A stretch of 64,000 nucleotides of DNA from Gammaproteobacteria bacterium Ga0077536 (GCA_001464935.1 LNEL01000064.1:139567-203566); one strand, 5' to 3'; positions 27,100 to 36,633 are shown, counted from the first letter of the stretch. Notes: a model not told the origin generated them from the letters alone. Made by a program: numbers and translations.

Positions 27100-28257
27100 T
27101 TACAGCGCGCCGCTGGCCGCCAGCGCGTCGATGTCCCCGGCGCTGAAACCCCAGGCCAGCAGCGCCTTGCGATTGTCCTCCCCGGCGAGCGGTGGGCGAT
27201 TGCGCACTTCGGGGGCGGTGCGGCTGAAGCGCGGCGTCGGCGCCGGTTGCACGACACCGTCGATCTCGATGAACGCGCCGCGCGCCACGCTGTGCGGATG
27301 GCGCGGCGCGTCAGTGAAGTCGAGCATCGGCGCGTAGCACACGTCCGTGCCTTCGAGCAGCCGGCTCCACTCCTCGCGCGTGCGCGTCCTGAACACGGCC
27401 GCAAAGCGTGCCTTGAATTCGGGCCAGCGATCGGGGTTCATGCGTTCGTCCACGAGCGCCGGATCGTCGAGGCCCATGCGCTGCAGGAGTTCGGCGTAGA
27501 ACTGCGGTTCGGCCGCGGCAATCGTCACGTACTGGCCGTCGCTGCACGCGTAGACATCGTAGAAGTGCGCGCCGCCGTCGATGCGGTTGCGGCCCTTCGG
27601 TTGCCAGGCGCCCTGCGCGTACATGCCGTACATCATCGACGCGAGCAGACCCGAACCTTCGGTCATGGCGGCGTCGATCACCTGCCCGTGGCCGGAACCG
27701 CGGGCTTCGAACAGTGCGCAGGCGATGCCGAACGCCAGCATGCAGGCGCCGCCCCCGAAGTCGCCGACATAGGCGAGCGGTGGCGCCGGCGGTTCGCCGG
27801 GGCGCCCGATCACGTGCAGGGCGCCCGACAGCCCGATGTAATTCAGATCGTGACCGGCGGCCTGCGCGAGCGGCCCGCTCTGGCCGAAACCGGTCATGCG
27901 CCCGAAAATGAGGCGCGGGTTGCGTGCGAGGCAGACGTCCGGCCCGAGGCCGAGCTTTTCCATCACGCCGGGGCGGAACGGGTCGATCAGGGCGTCGGCG
28001 CCGTCCAGCAGACGCAACGCGGCGGCGACGCCGTCGGCCGTCTTCAGGTTCAGCGTCACCGACTGCTTGCCGCGGTTCAGCACGCCATAGCGACCGGGGT
28101 TGTACGAGTCCCAGGCCTGGCCGGCGTAGTGCGTGACCGGAATCTTGCGATCGATGCGCAGCACCGTCGCGCCCATGTCAGCCAGCATCATGCCGCACAT
28201 CGGACCCGGGCCAATGCCCGCGAATTCGACCACCTTCACGCCGTTCAACGGGCCCAT
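27100..28257 (-). CDS. Alpha-methylacyl-CoA racemase-like class III CoA-transferase family protein
   Basis: This 385-residue CaiB/BaiF-fold protein looks like alpha-methylacyl-CoA racemase (Mcr/AMACR) rather than a transferase. The racemase histidine appears in AGHDLNYIGLSG and the aspartate in YVGDFGGG. Such enzymes interconvert 2R and 2S methylacyl-CoAs so that branched chains, including sterol and bile-acid side chains, can enter beta-oxidation. ATG 28257 follows AGGAGG by five bases. A thioesterase gene lies 57 bases upstream on the same strand. Confidence 0.87.
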   Translation of the reverse strand: MGPLNGVKVVEFAGIGPGPMCGMMLADMGATVLRIDRKIPVTHYAGQAWDSYNPGRYGVLNRGKQSVTLNLKTADGVAAALRLLDGADALIDPFRPGVMEKLGLGPDVCLARNPRLIFGRMTGFGQSGPLAQAAGHDLNYIGLSGALHVIGRPGEPPAPPLAYVGDFGGGACMLAFGIACALFEARGSGHGQVIDAAMTEGSGLLASMMYGMYAQGAWQPKGRNRIDGGAHFYDVYACSDGQYVTIAAAEPQFYAELLQRMGLDDPALVDERMNPDRWPEFKARFAAVFRTRTREEWSRLLEGTDVCYAPMLDFTDAPRHPHSVARGAFIEIDGVVQPAPTPRFSRTAPEVRNRPPLAGEDNRKALLAWGFSAGDIDALAASGAL

Positions 28258-28314
28258 GCAAACCTCCTGGCAAATCTCTCGAATGGGTGGCCGACGGTTC
28301 AACCGCCGGTATGC

Positions 28315-28758
28315 TCAGACCGTGAATCGTGCCAGGTGCGCGCGAATGGCCGGCGGCAGCGGGCAGGGACGCGAATCCTCGCGCCCGACGAACACGTCCA
28401 CGAAGTAGCCCGTGGCGCAGACCAGCGGGTCGCCGGCCCGAAACAGGCCGAGTTCGTAGCGCACGCTGCTGCTGCCGAGGCGGGCGACGCGCAGTCCGGC
28501 CTCGACCAGATCGGGAAACGACAGCGCGCGGTGAAAGCGGCACAGGTTCTCGACCGTGAATGGAACGACGGGTCCGTCGAGCAGGTCGAAGCCCCCGTCA
28601 ACGGTCAGGCAGTGCATGATCGCGGAGTCGAAAAAGGCGTGATAGCGCGCATTGTTGACGTGCCGGTAGGCGTCCAGGTCATTCCAGCGCACCTGAATGG
28701 CGGTGAAATACCGGAAGTTGTCGCGCAACTCGGTGCCGTCAAGCGGGAACTGGGGCAT
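28315..28758 (-). CDS. Acyl-CoA thioesterase, hotdog fold (4HBT type)
   Basis: This 147-residue single hotdog protein has the 4HBT-type signature VRWNDLDAYRHVNNARY (about residues 23-39), whose aspartate is the expected catalytic residue. It hydrolyses acyl- or aryl-CoA thioesters and typically works as a tetramer in the cytoplasm. It is transcribed ahead of the AMACR-like gene and may recycle CoA in the same pathway. ATG 28758 gives a normal N-terminus. Confidence 0.85.
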   Translation of the reverse strand: MPQFPLDGTELRDNFRYFTAIQVRWNDLDAYRHVNNARYHAFFDSAIMHCLTVDGGFDLLDGPVVPFTVENLCRFHRALSFPDLVEAGLRVARLGSSSVRYELGLFRAGDPLVCATGYFVDVFVGREDSRPCPLPPAIRAHLARFTV

Positions 28759-28995
28759 GGTGCCGGCTTCGTGGTGGGTCAGGCGCGGCTTATACCACAG
28801 GTTTCAGGCCGGGAGCCGCTACCGGAGCGGGTGCAAAAAACTTTGTTTCGGCAGTGTGCAGGTGCCGCAATTTAGTTTGTATCATAGGCGCCCGGCGTCA
28901 CCCCCTCCCTGCAGGCGGGCGCGCCGCCGACGTATCAGGGGTCAGCGCATGATCATCCAGCACGGTAGACACCAGCGATTCACGGTCGAGGGTGT

Positions 28996-29946
28996 ATGAA
29001 GCACAACGCACAGATGGTGGCCGACATGAGCGCAACGCCAACCGCCCCGGTGCCGGACGGTACGATTCGCGAACACAACGGCAAACGGTGCGTCTGTTAC
29101 GACGGCTACTGGATTCGCCATTACGATGTGCCCGCCAATGAAGACGTGGCCCGCCGCGAACTGATCGACCAGCTGACCAAGCGCGTTTTCCATCACACCG
29201 AACCCGGCATCAACACCCCGGGCTACAAGCTCAAGGACGCGCGCGAAGCCTACGACCGGCAGACCGAACCGCACCGGCGCCGCGTCAACGCGGCGATGCT
29301 CGCCGGCGCGCTGCTGAACCGCGGCTCGGACATCTTCAACATCCTGTTCGAACTGCGCCAGCGCGGCATCGAAATCCACTACGACAACGAACTGCTGCGC
29401 GAATGCGAATCCTGCTTTCTCGAAGCGTTCGATCTCGGCAAGCAGGTGCTGCATTACAGCGGCGAAGAAGGCCTCGATGAACTGTGGGGCGAACCGCTGA
29501 AGGCGTTCTACATGCCGATCCGCGATTTCTACGAATCGCGCTACATCAAGATTGCCCAGAGCATGTCGTGCATCGACCAGATCGCACGCAAGCTCGTCGA
29601 AACCTTCGACGGTCTGCCCGACTTCCCCGGCGTGCGTCAGCGCATCACGGCGTTTGCGGTGGCGGCCAAACTCGAAAGCGAGACGATGAAGACCGATCCG
29701 GCCATCTTCCACGTCTGGCCCGAGTTCGTCGCCACCGGCGACGATCTCTATCACTTCGAGCCGGTCATGAGTCCCGCCGGCGAGTTCCATCCGTATGCGG
29801 AGCGTGGACTCGATCTGATTCGCGAGGGCAAGAAAATCATCGAGTGGGTCGCGTTTGCGCGCGTGCCGATGCCGAAGACGGCCCGCAATTTCCTCGACCG
29901 CTGCGAAGCCTACACCGCCGACATCAATCTCACGGCGCACGCGTGA
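28996..29946 (+). CDS. Conserved hypothetical protein coupled to a 2-hydroxyacid dehydrogenase
   Basis: This 316-residue soluble, mainly helical protein has no signal peptide or membrane helix and no family I recognise. Notable segments are a Cys/Tyr-rich N-terminal hook (KRCVCYDGYW, about residues 30-39) and a conserved-looking middle (RYIKIAQSMSCIDQIARKL). Alternative starts exist at Met7 and Met11. It is preceded by about 240 bases with an AT-rich island near 28835-28886 that probably holds the promoter. Its stop overlaps the GTG start of the FAD oxidoreductase (GTGA), so the products are likely used together. Confidence 0.7.
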   Translation: MKHNAQMVADMSATPTAPVPDGTIREHNGKRCVCYDGYWIRHYDVPANEDVARRELIDQLTKRVFHHTEPGINTPGYKLKDAREAYDRQTEPHRRRVNAAMLAGALLNRGSDIFNILFELRQRGIEIHYDNELLRECESCFLEAFDLGKQVLHYSGEEGLDELWGEPLKAFYMPIRDFYESRYIKIAQSMSCIDQIARKLVETFDGLPDFPGVRQRITAFAVAAKLESETMKTDPAIFHVWPEFVATGDDLYHFEPVMSPAGEFHPYAERGLDLIREGKKIIEWVAFARVPMPKTARNFLDRCEAYTADINLTAHA

Positions 29947-31367
29947 CGGCGCCGGACCTCGCTGCCCTGCGTGACCTGCTGGGTCCGCCGGGTGTCCTGA
30001 GCGCGCCTGCCGATCTCGAACGCTATCTCGTCGACGAGCGCCGGCTCTATCGCGGGCGCGCGGCAGCGGTGCTGCGACCGGATTCTACGCATGCCCTCGC
30101 GACGGCCGTGGCCTGGTGCCACGCGCACGGCGTGGCGATGGTCCCGCAGGGCGGCAACACCGGCTACTGTGGCGGCGCGACACCCGACGAGTCGGGGCAA
30201 CAGGTCGTCATTTCGCTCGAACGCATGACCCGCGTGCGCCGCGTCGATGCCAGCGCCTTTGCGCTGACGGTCGAGGCGGGCGCGACGCTCGCGAGCGTGC
30301 AGGCTGCGGCGCACGACGCCGGGCTGCTGTTTCCGTTGAGCATGGGCTCCGAAGGCAGCGCGCAGATCGGCGGCGCGCTGTCGACGAATGCCGGGGGGCT
30401 GGCGGTCCTGCGCTACGGCACGGCGCGCGATCTCGTGCTCGGCCTCGAAGTCGTGTTGCCCGACGGCCGCGTGTGGGACGGCCTGCGCGTGCTGCGCAAG
30501 GACAACACGGGCTACGATCTGAAGCACTGCTTCATCGGCGCGGAGGGCACGCTCGGCATCATCAGCGCGGCAGTGCTGAAGCTGTTCCCCGCCCAGTCCC
30601 AGCGCGAGACGGCGTGGCTCGCGGTCGACGACCTCGCCGCGGCCTGTCGCGTGCTCGCCGCCCTTCGACACCGGCTCGGCGACGCCATGACTTCGTTCGA
30701 ATACATCAGTGGCGAGTCGCTGGCACTGGTCCTCGCGAACGTGCCGGACACGAGCGCGCCGCAGGTCGTGTCACCCGCACACGTGCTCGTCGAAATCGCG
30801 GCGGGCGAAGGTCACGGCCTGCGCGAGACTTTCGAGCGCGCGTTGCTCGCACTGAGTGACGAGGGCCTGGTGCGCGACGCGGTGCTCGCGCAGAACGAGA
30901 CGCAGCGACGCGCGTGCTGGCGCCTGCGCGAAACCATTCCCGCGGCAGAAAAGCAGCTCGGTGGTTCGGTCAAGCACGACGTGTCGGTGCAGATCGACCG
31001 CCTGCCCGCGCTCGAACGCGCGGCACGCAGCGCCGTGCTCGCGCACGTGCCGACGGCGCGGCTGTCGGTGTACGGCCACGTCGGCGACGGCAACCTGCAT
31101 TTCAACGTGCTTGCGCCGGCAGACGCGGATCCGGTGCCGTTCAAGACAGCTCATGCCGAAGCCGTGTCGACGCTGGTGCACGAAGCCGCGAGCGTGCTCG
31201 ACGGCAGCTTCAGTGCCGAGCATGGCGTCGGCAAGCTCAAGCGGGAACTGCTGCGCGATGTCGAAGGTCCGCTCGCCATCGAACTGATGCGTCGCCTGAA
31301 GCAGGCTTTCGATCCGCTGGGCCTGATGAATCCCGGCAAGGTGCTGCTGCCGCCCGACGCACCCTGA
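29943..31367 (+). CDS. FAD-linked 2-hydroxyacid dehydrogenase (D-2-hydroxyglutarate/D-lactate dehydrogenase-like)
   Basis: This 474-residue VAO-family flavoprotein has an FAD_binding_4 domain (about residues 40-215, with PQGGNTGYCGG) and a FAD-oxidase C-terminal domain. The latter carries the metal-binding histidines in HVGDGNLHFNVL and the terminal EHGVGKLKR. It is like human D2HGDH and bacterial D-lactate dehydrogenases. An L-2-hydroxyglutarate oxidase gene follows, which favours 2-hydroxyglutarate, but the substrate is inference. The GTG start at 29943 overlaps the upstream unknown gene. Confidence 0.85.
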   Translation: MTAPDLAALRDLLGPPGVLSAPADLERYLVDERRLYRGRAAAVLRPDSTHALATAVAWCHAHGVAMVPQGGNTGYCGGATPDESGQQVVISLERMTRVRRVDASAFALTVEAGATLASVQAAAHDAGLLFPLSMGSEGSAQIGGALSTNAGGLAVLRYGTARDLVLGLEVVLPDGRVWDGLRVLRKDNTGYDLKHCFIGAEGTLGIISAAVLKLFPAQSQRETAWLAVDDLAAACRVLAALRHRLGDAMTSFEYISGESLALVLANVPDTSAPQVVSPAHVLVEIAAGEGHGLRETFERALLALSDEGLVRDAVLAQNETQRRACWRLRETIPAAEKQLGGSVKHDVSVQIDRLPALERAARSAVLAHVPTARLSVYGHVGDGNLHFNVLAPADADPVPFKTAHAEAVSTLVHEAASVLDGSFSAEHGVGKLKRELLRDVEGPLAIELMRRLKQAFDPLGLMNPGKVLLPPDAP

Positions 31368-31522
31368 GCGACGGGACGCGACGTGAGGGGGCGCGCGGTT
31401 CGGGCTATCATTCGGGCCCTGACCGCGGCCATCACGGCGCGGCAAGCAGGTGCAAGATCTCTGGAACCGATAGCCCGGCGGCGATGCGTCCTGCGCGACG
31501 CGACGGCCGGCAGGAGTGCGCG

Positions 31523-32722
31523 ATGGCCGTGACCTGGGACTATGCAATCATTGGCGCCGGCATCGTCGGACTCGCCGTCGCGCGCGCGCTGCAGGTCCGT
31601 GATCCGGGTGCCTCGGTGGTCGTGGTCGACAAGGAAGCGGGCGTTGCGGCCCACCAGACCGGCCACAACAGCGGCGTCATCCATGCCGGCGTGTATTACG
31701 AACCGGGCAGTCTGAAAGCCCGCCTGTGTCGCGCGGGACTCGCGCGCACCGTCGATTACTGCCGCGAGCACGGCATTGCCTACGAGCAGTGCGGCAAGCT
31801 GATCGTCGCCGTCGACGACGCCGAAATGCCGCGGTTGCGTACGCTGTTCGAGCGCGCCGAACGCAACGGCGTACCGGTGCGTTTCGTCGAAGGCCCCGAA
31901 CTGCGCGACATCGAGCCGTCGATTGCCGGCGTTGGCGGCATTCTCGTCACCGAGACCGGGATCGTCGACTATCCCGCGATGTGCCGCAGTCTCGCATCGG
32001 GCATCGCCGAGCGCGGCGAACTGCGCCTCGGCGTCGAGGTGCGGGCGATACGCGAAGAAACCTCGGTGGTCTATGTCGAGACCAGCGGTGCCGGCATCAG
32101 CGCGCGGCGCGTCGTCGTCTGCGCAGGCCTGCAGGCCGATCGCATGCTGCGCGCGAGCGGTCAGCCGACGGATTTCGCGATCGTGCCGTTTCGCGGCGAC
32201 TACTACGCGTTGCCGGCCGCGCGACAGGGCCTGATCAGGCATCTGATCTACCCGGTACCCGATCCGGCGCTGCCGTTTCTCGGGATTCATCTCACGCGCA
32301 TGATCGACGGCGGCATCACGGTCGGTCCGAGCGCAATGCTGGCGCTGGCGCGCGAGGACTACCGCAAGACGGCCCTCACTGCGCGCGATGCGTTCGATGC
32401 GATGCGTTACCCGGGCCTGTGGCGCGTGCTCGCGCGCTACCCGCGCGCCGGGCTGACGGAACTGGGCTGCGCACTCAGCAGGCGACTGTATCTGCGCGCC
32501 GTGCAGCGGTACTGCCCGTCGCTGACGCTGGCGGATCTCGAGCCCTACAAGTCAGGGATCCGGGCCCAGGCGGTGAGTCCCGACGGCAAGCTGATCCACG
32601 ATTTCCTGCTGCGGCGGACGCCGCGCACCCTGCATGTCTGCAATGCGCCGTCGCCGGCGGCCACCGCGGCGCTGCCGATCGCCGACGAAATCGTCGAGCG
32701 GCTGCTCGGGCCGGCGGCCTGA
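31523..32722 (+). CDS. lhgO: L-2-hydroxyglutarate dehydrogenase/oxidase
   Basis: This 399-residue DAO-type flavoenzyme has the N-terminal dinucleotide motif IIGAGIVGLA (about residues 9-18) and the LhgO signature HQTGHNSGVIHAGVYY (about 49-64). It oxidises L-2-hydroxyglutarate to 2-oxoglutarate, feeding electrons to quinone in E. coli. AGGAG lies seven bases before ATG 31523, 155 bases after the D-specific-type gene. Having both oxidases side by side suggests clearing of both 2-hydroxyglutarate isomers. Confidence 0.9.
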   Translation: MAVTWDYAIIGAGIVGLAVARALQVRDPGASVVVVDKEAGVAAHQTGHNSGVIHAGVYYEPGSLKARLCRAGLARTVDYCREHGIAYEQCGKLIVAVDDAEMPRLRTLFERAERNGVPVRFVEGPELRDIEPSIAGVGGILVTETGIVDYPAMCRSLASGIAERGELRLGVEVRAIREETSVVYVETSGAGISARRVVVCAGLQADRMLRASGQPTDFAIVPFRGDYYALPAARQGLIRHLIYPVPDPALPFLGIHLTRMIDGGITVGPSAMLALAREDYRKTALTARDAFDAMRYPGLWRVLARYPRAGLTELGCALSRRLYLRAVQRYCPSLTLADLEPYKSGIRAQAVSPDGKLIHDFLLRRTPRTLHVCNAPSPAATAALPIADEIVERLLGPAA

Positions 32723-33003
32723 GTCACGCCACGGCCGGGTGTCAGGGCCCGGCTAGCTGGACCGCGGCGGCCGCCGGCATGCCCGGCCGGTGGCGCATTC
32801 GTGTCCAGCTATTTAGACTCGCGATCTGCTTTCGATTTCGCCGTGCGCGGCCGCTACAACAGCGAGCGTCCGCTACGTGGCCGGATGGCGGCGCCGGGGC
32901 GTGCAGCCCGGACGCCTGACCAGGTGCCATTGCCCGCCCGACGGCGCTGGCGCGTGTCGTAATCGGACTTTCGATAAATCCCACAGAATCTGGAGGAAGC
33001 GTG

Positions 33004-34185
33004 ATGGAAAACGGCGTCGTAATCGCGGGCATCGCCCGTACGCCGATGGGTGGCATGCAGGGTGTCTTCACGAATATCACGGCACCGAAGCTCGGCGCCG
33101 CGGCCATCAAGGCTGCGCTCGAACGTTCGGGCATCAAGCCCGAAGCCGTCGACGAGACGATCATGGGCGTCGTGCTGCCGGCCGGTCTCGGCCAGGCGCC
33201 GGCCCGACAGGCTTCCATCGACGCAGGTCTGCCGCTGGCCACCGGCTGCACGACCATCAACAAGATGTGCGGCTCCGGCATGAAGGCCGTGATGCAGGGC
33301 CATGACGCCATCATCGCCGGCTCGTCGAATGTCGTCGTCGCCGGCGGCATGGAAAACATGACGAATGCGCCCTACCTGTTGCCGAAGGCCCGCGGCGGCA
33401 TGCGCCTCGGCCATGGCGAAGTGCTCGATCACATGTTCTTCGACGGCCTCGAGGATGCCTACGAGCGCGGCCGCCTGATGGGCACCTATGCCGAAGACTG
33501 CGCGCGCAAGTACGGCTTCAGTCGCGAAGCGCAGGACGAATACGCAATCGCCTCGCTGATGCGGGCGCAGAGCGCGATCAAGAACGGCGAATTCAAGGCC
33601 GAAATCGTGCCGGTGACGGTGCGTGACGGTCGCAGCGAAGTCGTCGTCGACACCGATGAACAGCCCGGCAAGGCGAAGCTCGACAAGATTCCGCAGCTGA
33701 AGCCGGCGTTCGCGAAGGACGGGACGGTGACCGCGGCGAATTCGAGCTCGATTTCCGATGGCGCGGCGGCGGTGATCCTGACCTCCGCGGCGCATGCGAA
33801 AACGCTCGGCGCGAAACCGCTCGCGCGCATCCTCGGGCATTCGACGCATGCGCAGGAGCCGGGCTGGTTCACGACCGCGCCGGTGTCGGCGATCGGCAAA
33901 CTGATGAAGCGGGTCGGCTGGTCGGTTGGCGATGTCGACCTGTTCGAGGTCAACGAAGCCTTCGCGGTCGTCGCGATGGCGGCGATGAAGGAACTGTCGA
34001 TTCCGCACGACAAGCTGAATGTGCGTGGCGGCGCGTGCGCGCTCGGCCACCCGGTCGGCGCGTCCGGCGCCCGCATCATCGTGACGCTGATCCATGCGCT
34101 GCGCGATCGCGGCCAGAAGCGCGGTATCGCGAGCCTCTGCATCGGCGGCGGCGAAGCGACCGCCGTCGCCCTCGAACTGCTGTAG
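33004..34185 (+). CDS. Acetyl-CoA C-acyltransferase (thiolase)
   Basis: This 393-residue biosynthetic/degradative thiolase cleaves 3-ketoacyl-CoA with CoA or condenses two acetyl-CoA. Catalytic residues are visible: C89 in NKMCGSG, the histidine in ALGHPVGASG and the second cysteine in CIGGGEA. I chose ATG 33004, seven bases after GGAGG; an adjacent GTG at 33001 is too close. It is likely to complete beta-oxidation with the type-II dehydrogenase at 35003. An intrinsic terminator follows. Confidence 0.93.
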   Translation: MENGVVIAGIARTPMGGMQGVFTNITAPKLGAAAIKAALERSGIKPEAVDETIMGVVLPAGLGQAPARQASIDAGLPLATGCTTINKMCGSGMKAVMQGHDAIIAGSSNVVVAGGMENMTNAPYLLPKARGGMRLGHGEVLDHMFFDGLEDAYERGRLMGTYAEDCARKYGFSREAQDEYAIASLMRAQSAIKNGEFKAEIVPVTVRDGRSEVVVDTDEQPGKAKLDKIPQLKPAFAKDGTVTAANSSSISDGAAAVILTSAAHAKTLGAKPLARILGHSTHAQEPGWFTTAPVSAIGKLMKRVGWSVGDVDLFEVNEAFAVVAMAAMKELSIPHDKLNVRGGACALGHPVGASGARIIVTLIHALRDRGQKRGIASLCIGGGEATAVALELL

Positions 34186-34192
34186 GACAGCG

Positions 34193-34229
34193 AACCCGTC
34201 TGCCGTCAACGTGCGGCAGACGGGTTTCT
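34193..34229 (+). terminator. Intrinsic terminator after thiolase
   Basis: A perfect 13-bp stem (AACCCGTCTGCCG with CGGCAGACGGGTT) and an eight-base loop, followed by TCTC within a TTTCTC tract. It begins seven bases after the thiolase stop and lies just before the convergent GST gene. Confidence 0.8.
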
Positions 34230-34236
34230 CCCGCGC

Positions 34237-34866
34237 TCAGGCTTGCGCGCTGGGCCGGCTTGCGATCTGCGCATGCCAGCGCAGCAGATGCCGGTGATCC
34301 TCACGCGGCTTCTCCTCGACCCATCCCGCGAATTCCACCGTCACGAAGGCCGTGATGTCGGCTACCGAGAAAGCGTCGCCCGCGACGCACGCGCTGTTGG
34401 CAAGGTGCTGGTCCAGCGTGTCGAAGAAGTCGTGCACGCGCAGCCTGCCCCGTTCGACGAGCGCCGGGATCTGCGCGTGGTTGCGCGGGCCGGGCAGGGC
34501 GCGGTCCTTGAAGCGTTCGAGTGAATTTCGCAGCACTTCGGCAACCGCGAGAAAACCCTCGAGCTCGGCGCGCCTGTTCCACATCTCGATCACGGCCTGC
34601 TCGCGCGCCGTCGTGCCGAACAGGGGCGGCGCGGGATGCAGGGCTTCGAAATAGCGGCAGATGGCCATCGTTTCCGTCAGCAGGGTGCCGTCGTCGAGCA
34701 CGAGCGCCGGGACGATCAGCGCCGGATTCTCGGCCCTGAATTCATCCTTGAAATGTTCTCCCTGGCGCAGATTGACCTGCACGCTCGGCACCTCGAGTCC
34801 TTTTTCGGCCAGGTACATGCGGACGCGGCGGGGATTCGGGGCCAGTGCGAAATCGTAGAGTTTCAT
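34237..34866 (-). CDS. Glutathione S-transferase family protein
   Basis: This 209-residue cytoplasmic GST has an N-terminal thioredoxin-like domain (about 1-80, with NPALIVPALVLDDGTLLTET around the cis-proline and glutathione gamma-glutamyl site) and an all-helical C-terminal domain (about 90-209). It conjugates or otherwise uses glutathione with electrophiles. AGGAG precedes ATG 34866; the frame is open a little further upstream but lacks a ribosome site. Divergent from the dehydrogenase gene at 35003. Confidence 0.9.
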   Translation of the reverse strand: MKLYDFALAPNPRRVRMYLAEKGLEVPSVQVNLRQGEHFKDEFRAENPALIVPALVLDDGTLLTETMAICRYFEALHPAPPLFGTTAREQAVIEMWNRRAELEGFLAVAEVLRNSLERFKDRALPGPRNHAQIPALVERGRLRVHDFFDTLDQHLANSACVAGDAFSVADITAFVTVEFAGWVEEKPREDHRHLLRWHAQIASRPSAQA

Positions 34867-35002
34867 GTCGGGGCTCCTGTGGGGGCGAGAGGGCACGGTC
34901 TCTGGCGGCGGCAACGGATGCCGGTATCATAGCGACAAAATTTCGCCGCGCGACGCGGCGGGACATCACCATTGGCGCCGCGGCGCCGCGTTAGGAGGTT
35001 CC

Positions 35003-35773
35003 ATGCAGGTTCAGGGCAAGGTGGCGGTCGTCACCGGTGGCGCATCGGGTCTCGGCCGGGCGACGGTCGAAGCGCTGGTACAGGGCGGCGCGCGCGTCGC
35101 CATTCTCGATTTGAGCGATGATCTCGGCCACGCGCTCGCGCGCGAACTCGGTCCGGCGACGATCTATCGACATGTCAACGTCACCGACGAGAACGAGGTC
35201 AAGGCAGCGATCAAGGATACGATGGAGGCCTTCGGCGCCATCCACTTCTGCATCAACTGTGCGGGCATCGGCAGCGCCGCGAAGACGGTTGGCAAGGGCG
35301 AGCCGCATCCGCTCGACCACTTCGCGCGCATCATCAACGTGAATCTCATCGGCACGTTCAACGTGCTGCGCCTGGCCGCCGTCGAAATGACGAAGAACGC
35401 GCCGGAAGGCGACAGCGGCGAACGTGGCGTCATCATCAACACCGCTTCGATTGCGGCGTGGGACGGCCAGATGGGTCAGGCGGCGTACGGCGCCAGCAAG
35501 GCCGGCGTCGTAGGCCTGTCACTGCCGGTGGCGCGCGACCTCGCGCGCGACGGCATCCGTTGCAACTGCATCGCGCCGGGTCTGTTCGAAACGCCGATGA
35601 TGCGTGGCCTGCCGGACAAGGTGCGCGAAGGCATCCAGATGCAGATCGAATATCCGAAGCGTTTCGGCATGGCCTCGGAGTACGCGAAGCTCGCACTGGC
35701 GATCATCGACAATCCGTATCTGAACGGTGAAGCGATCCGGCTCGACGCCGCCAGTCGTCTGCCGCCGCGCTGA
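35003..35773 (+). CDS. 3-Hydroxyacyl-CoA dehydrogenase type II (HSD10-like SDR)
   Basis: This 256-residue SDR closely resembles mitochondrial HSD17B10. It has VVTGGASGLG, NCAGI in place of NNAG, a long insert before NVNLIGTFNV, the catalytic Tyr/Lys in YGASK and the ending NPYLNGEAIRLDAA. Such enzymes oxidise 3-hydroxyacyl-CoA (including 2-methyl forms) and some hydroxysteroids with NAD. TTAGGAGG lies just before ATG 35003. Function fits with the AMACR-like racemase and thiolase nearby. The tag gene follows by 11 bases. Confidence 0.9.
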   Translation: MQVQGKVAVVTGGASGLGRATVEALVQGGARVAILDLSDDLGHALARELGPATIYRHVNVTDENEVKAAIKDTMEAFGAIHFCINCAGIGSAAKTVGKGEPHPLDHFARIINVNLIGTFNVLRLAAVEMTKNAPEGDSGERGVIINTASIAAWDGQMGQAAYGASKAGVVGLSLPVARDLARDGIRCNCIAPGLFETPMMRGLPDKVREGIQMQIEYPKRFGMASEYAKLALAIIDNPYLNGEAIRLDAASRLPPR

Positions 35774-35784
35774 GTCCGCACGCG

Positions 35785-36366
35785 ATGGCGCCTGATGGTC
35801 GCGAGCGGTGTCATTGGGCGCTGTCGACGCAGGACGGCATGGTCGCCTATCACGACAGCGAGTGGGGCGTGCCGGTCCGTGATGACCGGACGCAGTTCGA
35901 GTTCCTGGTGCTCGAATCCGCGCAGGCGGGGCTCAGCTGGTACACGATCCTGCGCAAGCGCGACGGCTACCGTCGCGCCTTCGCCGGATTCGATCCCGAC
36001 AAAGTCGTGCGCTACACGCCGGCGCGCGTCGAGAAGCTGATGCAGGACGCGTCGATCGTGCGCAACCGCGCGAAGATCGAAGCGACGATCGGCAACGCGC
36101 AAGCGTTCCTTGCCGTGCAGCGCGAGTTCGGCAGCTTCTGTACGTATCTGTGGGATTTCGTCGATGGCAAGACGATCGACAACCGCTGGCGCAAACAGAC
36201 GGACGTGCCGGCAACGACCCCGCTGTCGGATCGAATCGCAAAGGATCTGAAACAGCGCGGCTTCAAGTTTCTCGGTTCCACCGTGATCTATGCGCACCTG
36301 CAGGCGACAGGTCTCGTCAACGATCACCTCGTCAGCTGCTTCAGGCATGCAGAGTTGACGCGCTGA
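35785..36366 (+). CDS. tag: DNA-3-methyladenine glycosylase I
   Basis: This 193-residue base-excision repair enzyme removes N3-methyladenine. The zinc snap of the Tag family is visible: C9 and H23 near the N-terminus (RCHW and YHDSEWG) and H181/C185 at the C-terminus (NDHLVSC). The pocket segment LESAQAGLSWYTILRKR is also intact. ATG 35785 lies 11 bases after the dehydrogenase, so co-transcription is likely though the functions differ. Followed by repeats. Confidence 0.93.
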   Translation: MAPDGRERCHWALSTQDGMVAYHDSEWGVPVRDDRTQFEFLVLESAQAGLSWYTILRKRDGYRRAFAGFDPDKVVRYTPARVEKLMQDASIVRNRAKIEATIGNAQAFLAVQREFGSFCTYLWDFVDGKTIDNRWRKQTDVPATTPLSDRIAKDLKQRGFKFLGSTVIYAHLQATGLVNDHLVSCFRHAELTR

Positions 36367-36396
36367 ATCGGCGGGCGCAAATCCGTTCCGGTCACC

Positions 36397-36580
36397 GGTT
36401 GGGCTGACGGAGAAAGCCCAACGGGCAGCGCTTCGAGGTGCGCGGCGCCGTGGTGCCAATCGAATTCCGCAAACGCAGGATGCGCAGGCCGGCGCTCGGC
36501 ATCGGTGCGGCGCCTGTGCGTCGCTAACGCTGCGAGCATTTCTCGTGCGTTGGATGTTGGGCTTCCTGCGTCAGCCCAAC
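36397..36580. repeat. Inverted-repeat element with GTTGGGC ends
   Basis: The arm at 36397-36422 (GGTTGGGCTGACGGAGAAAG then CCCAAC) pairs with GTTGGGCTTCCTGCGTCAGC then CCAAC at 36556-36580. The same module is nested in the element at 4237-4479. Between the arms I see no gene, RNA or protein signal. Confidence 0.65.
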
Positions 36581-36633
36581 GGTCATGACGTACCTGCCTC
36601 ACCCGGCCTCATGAATGATCGGTATCGCCTGAC

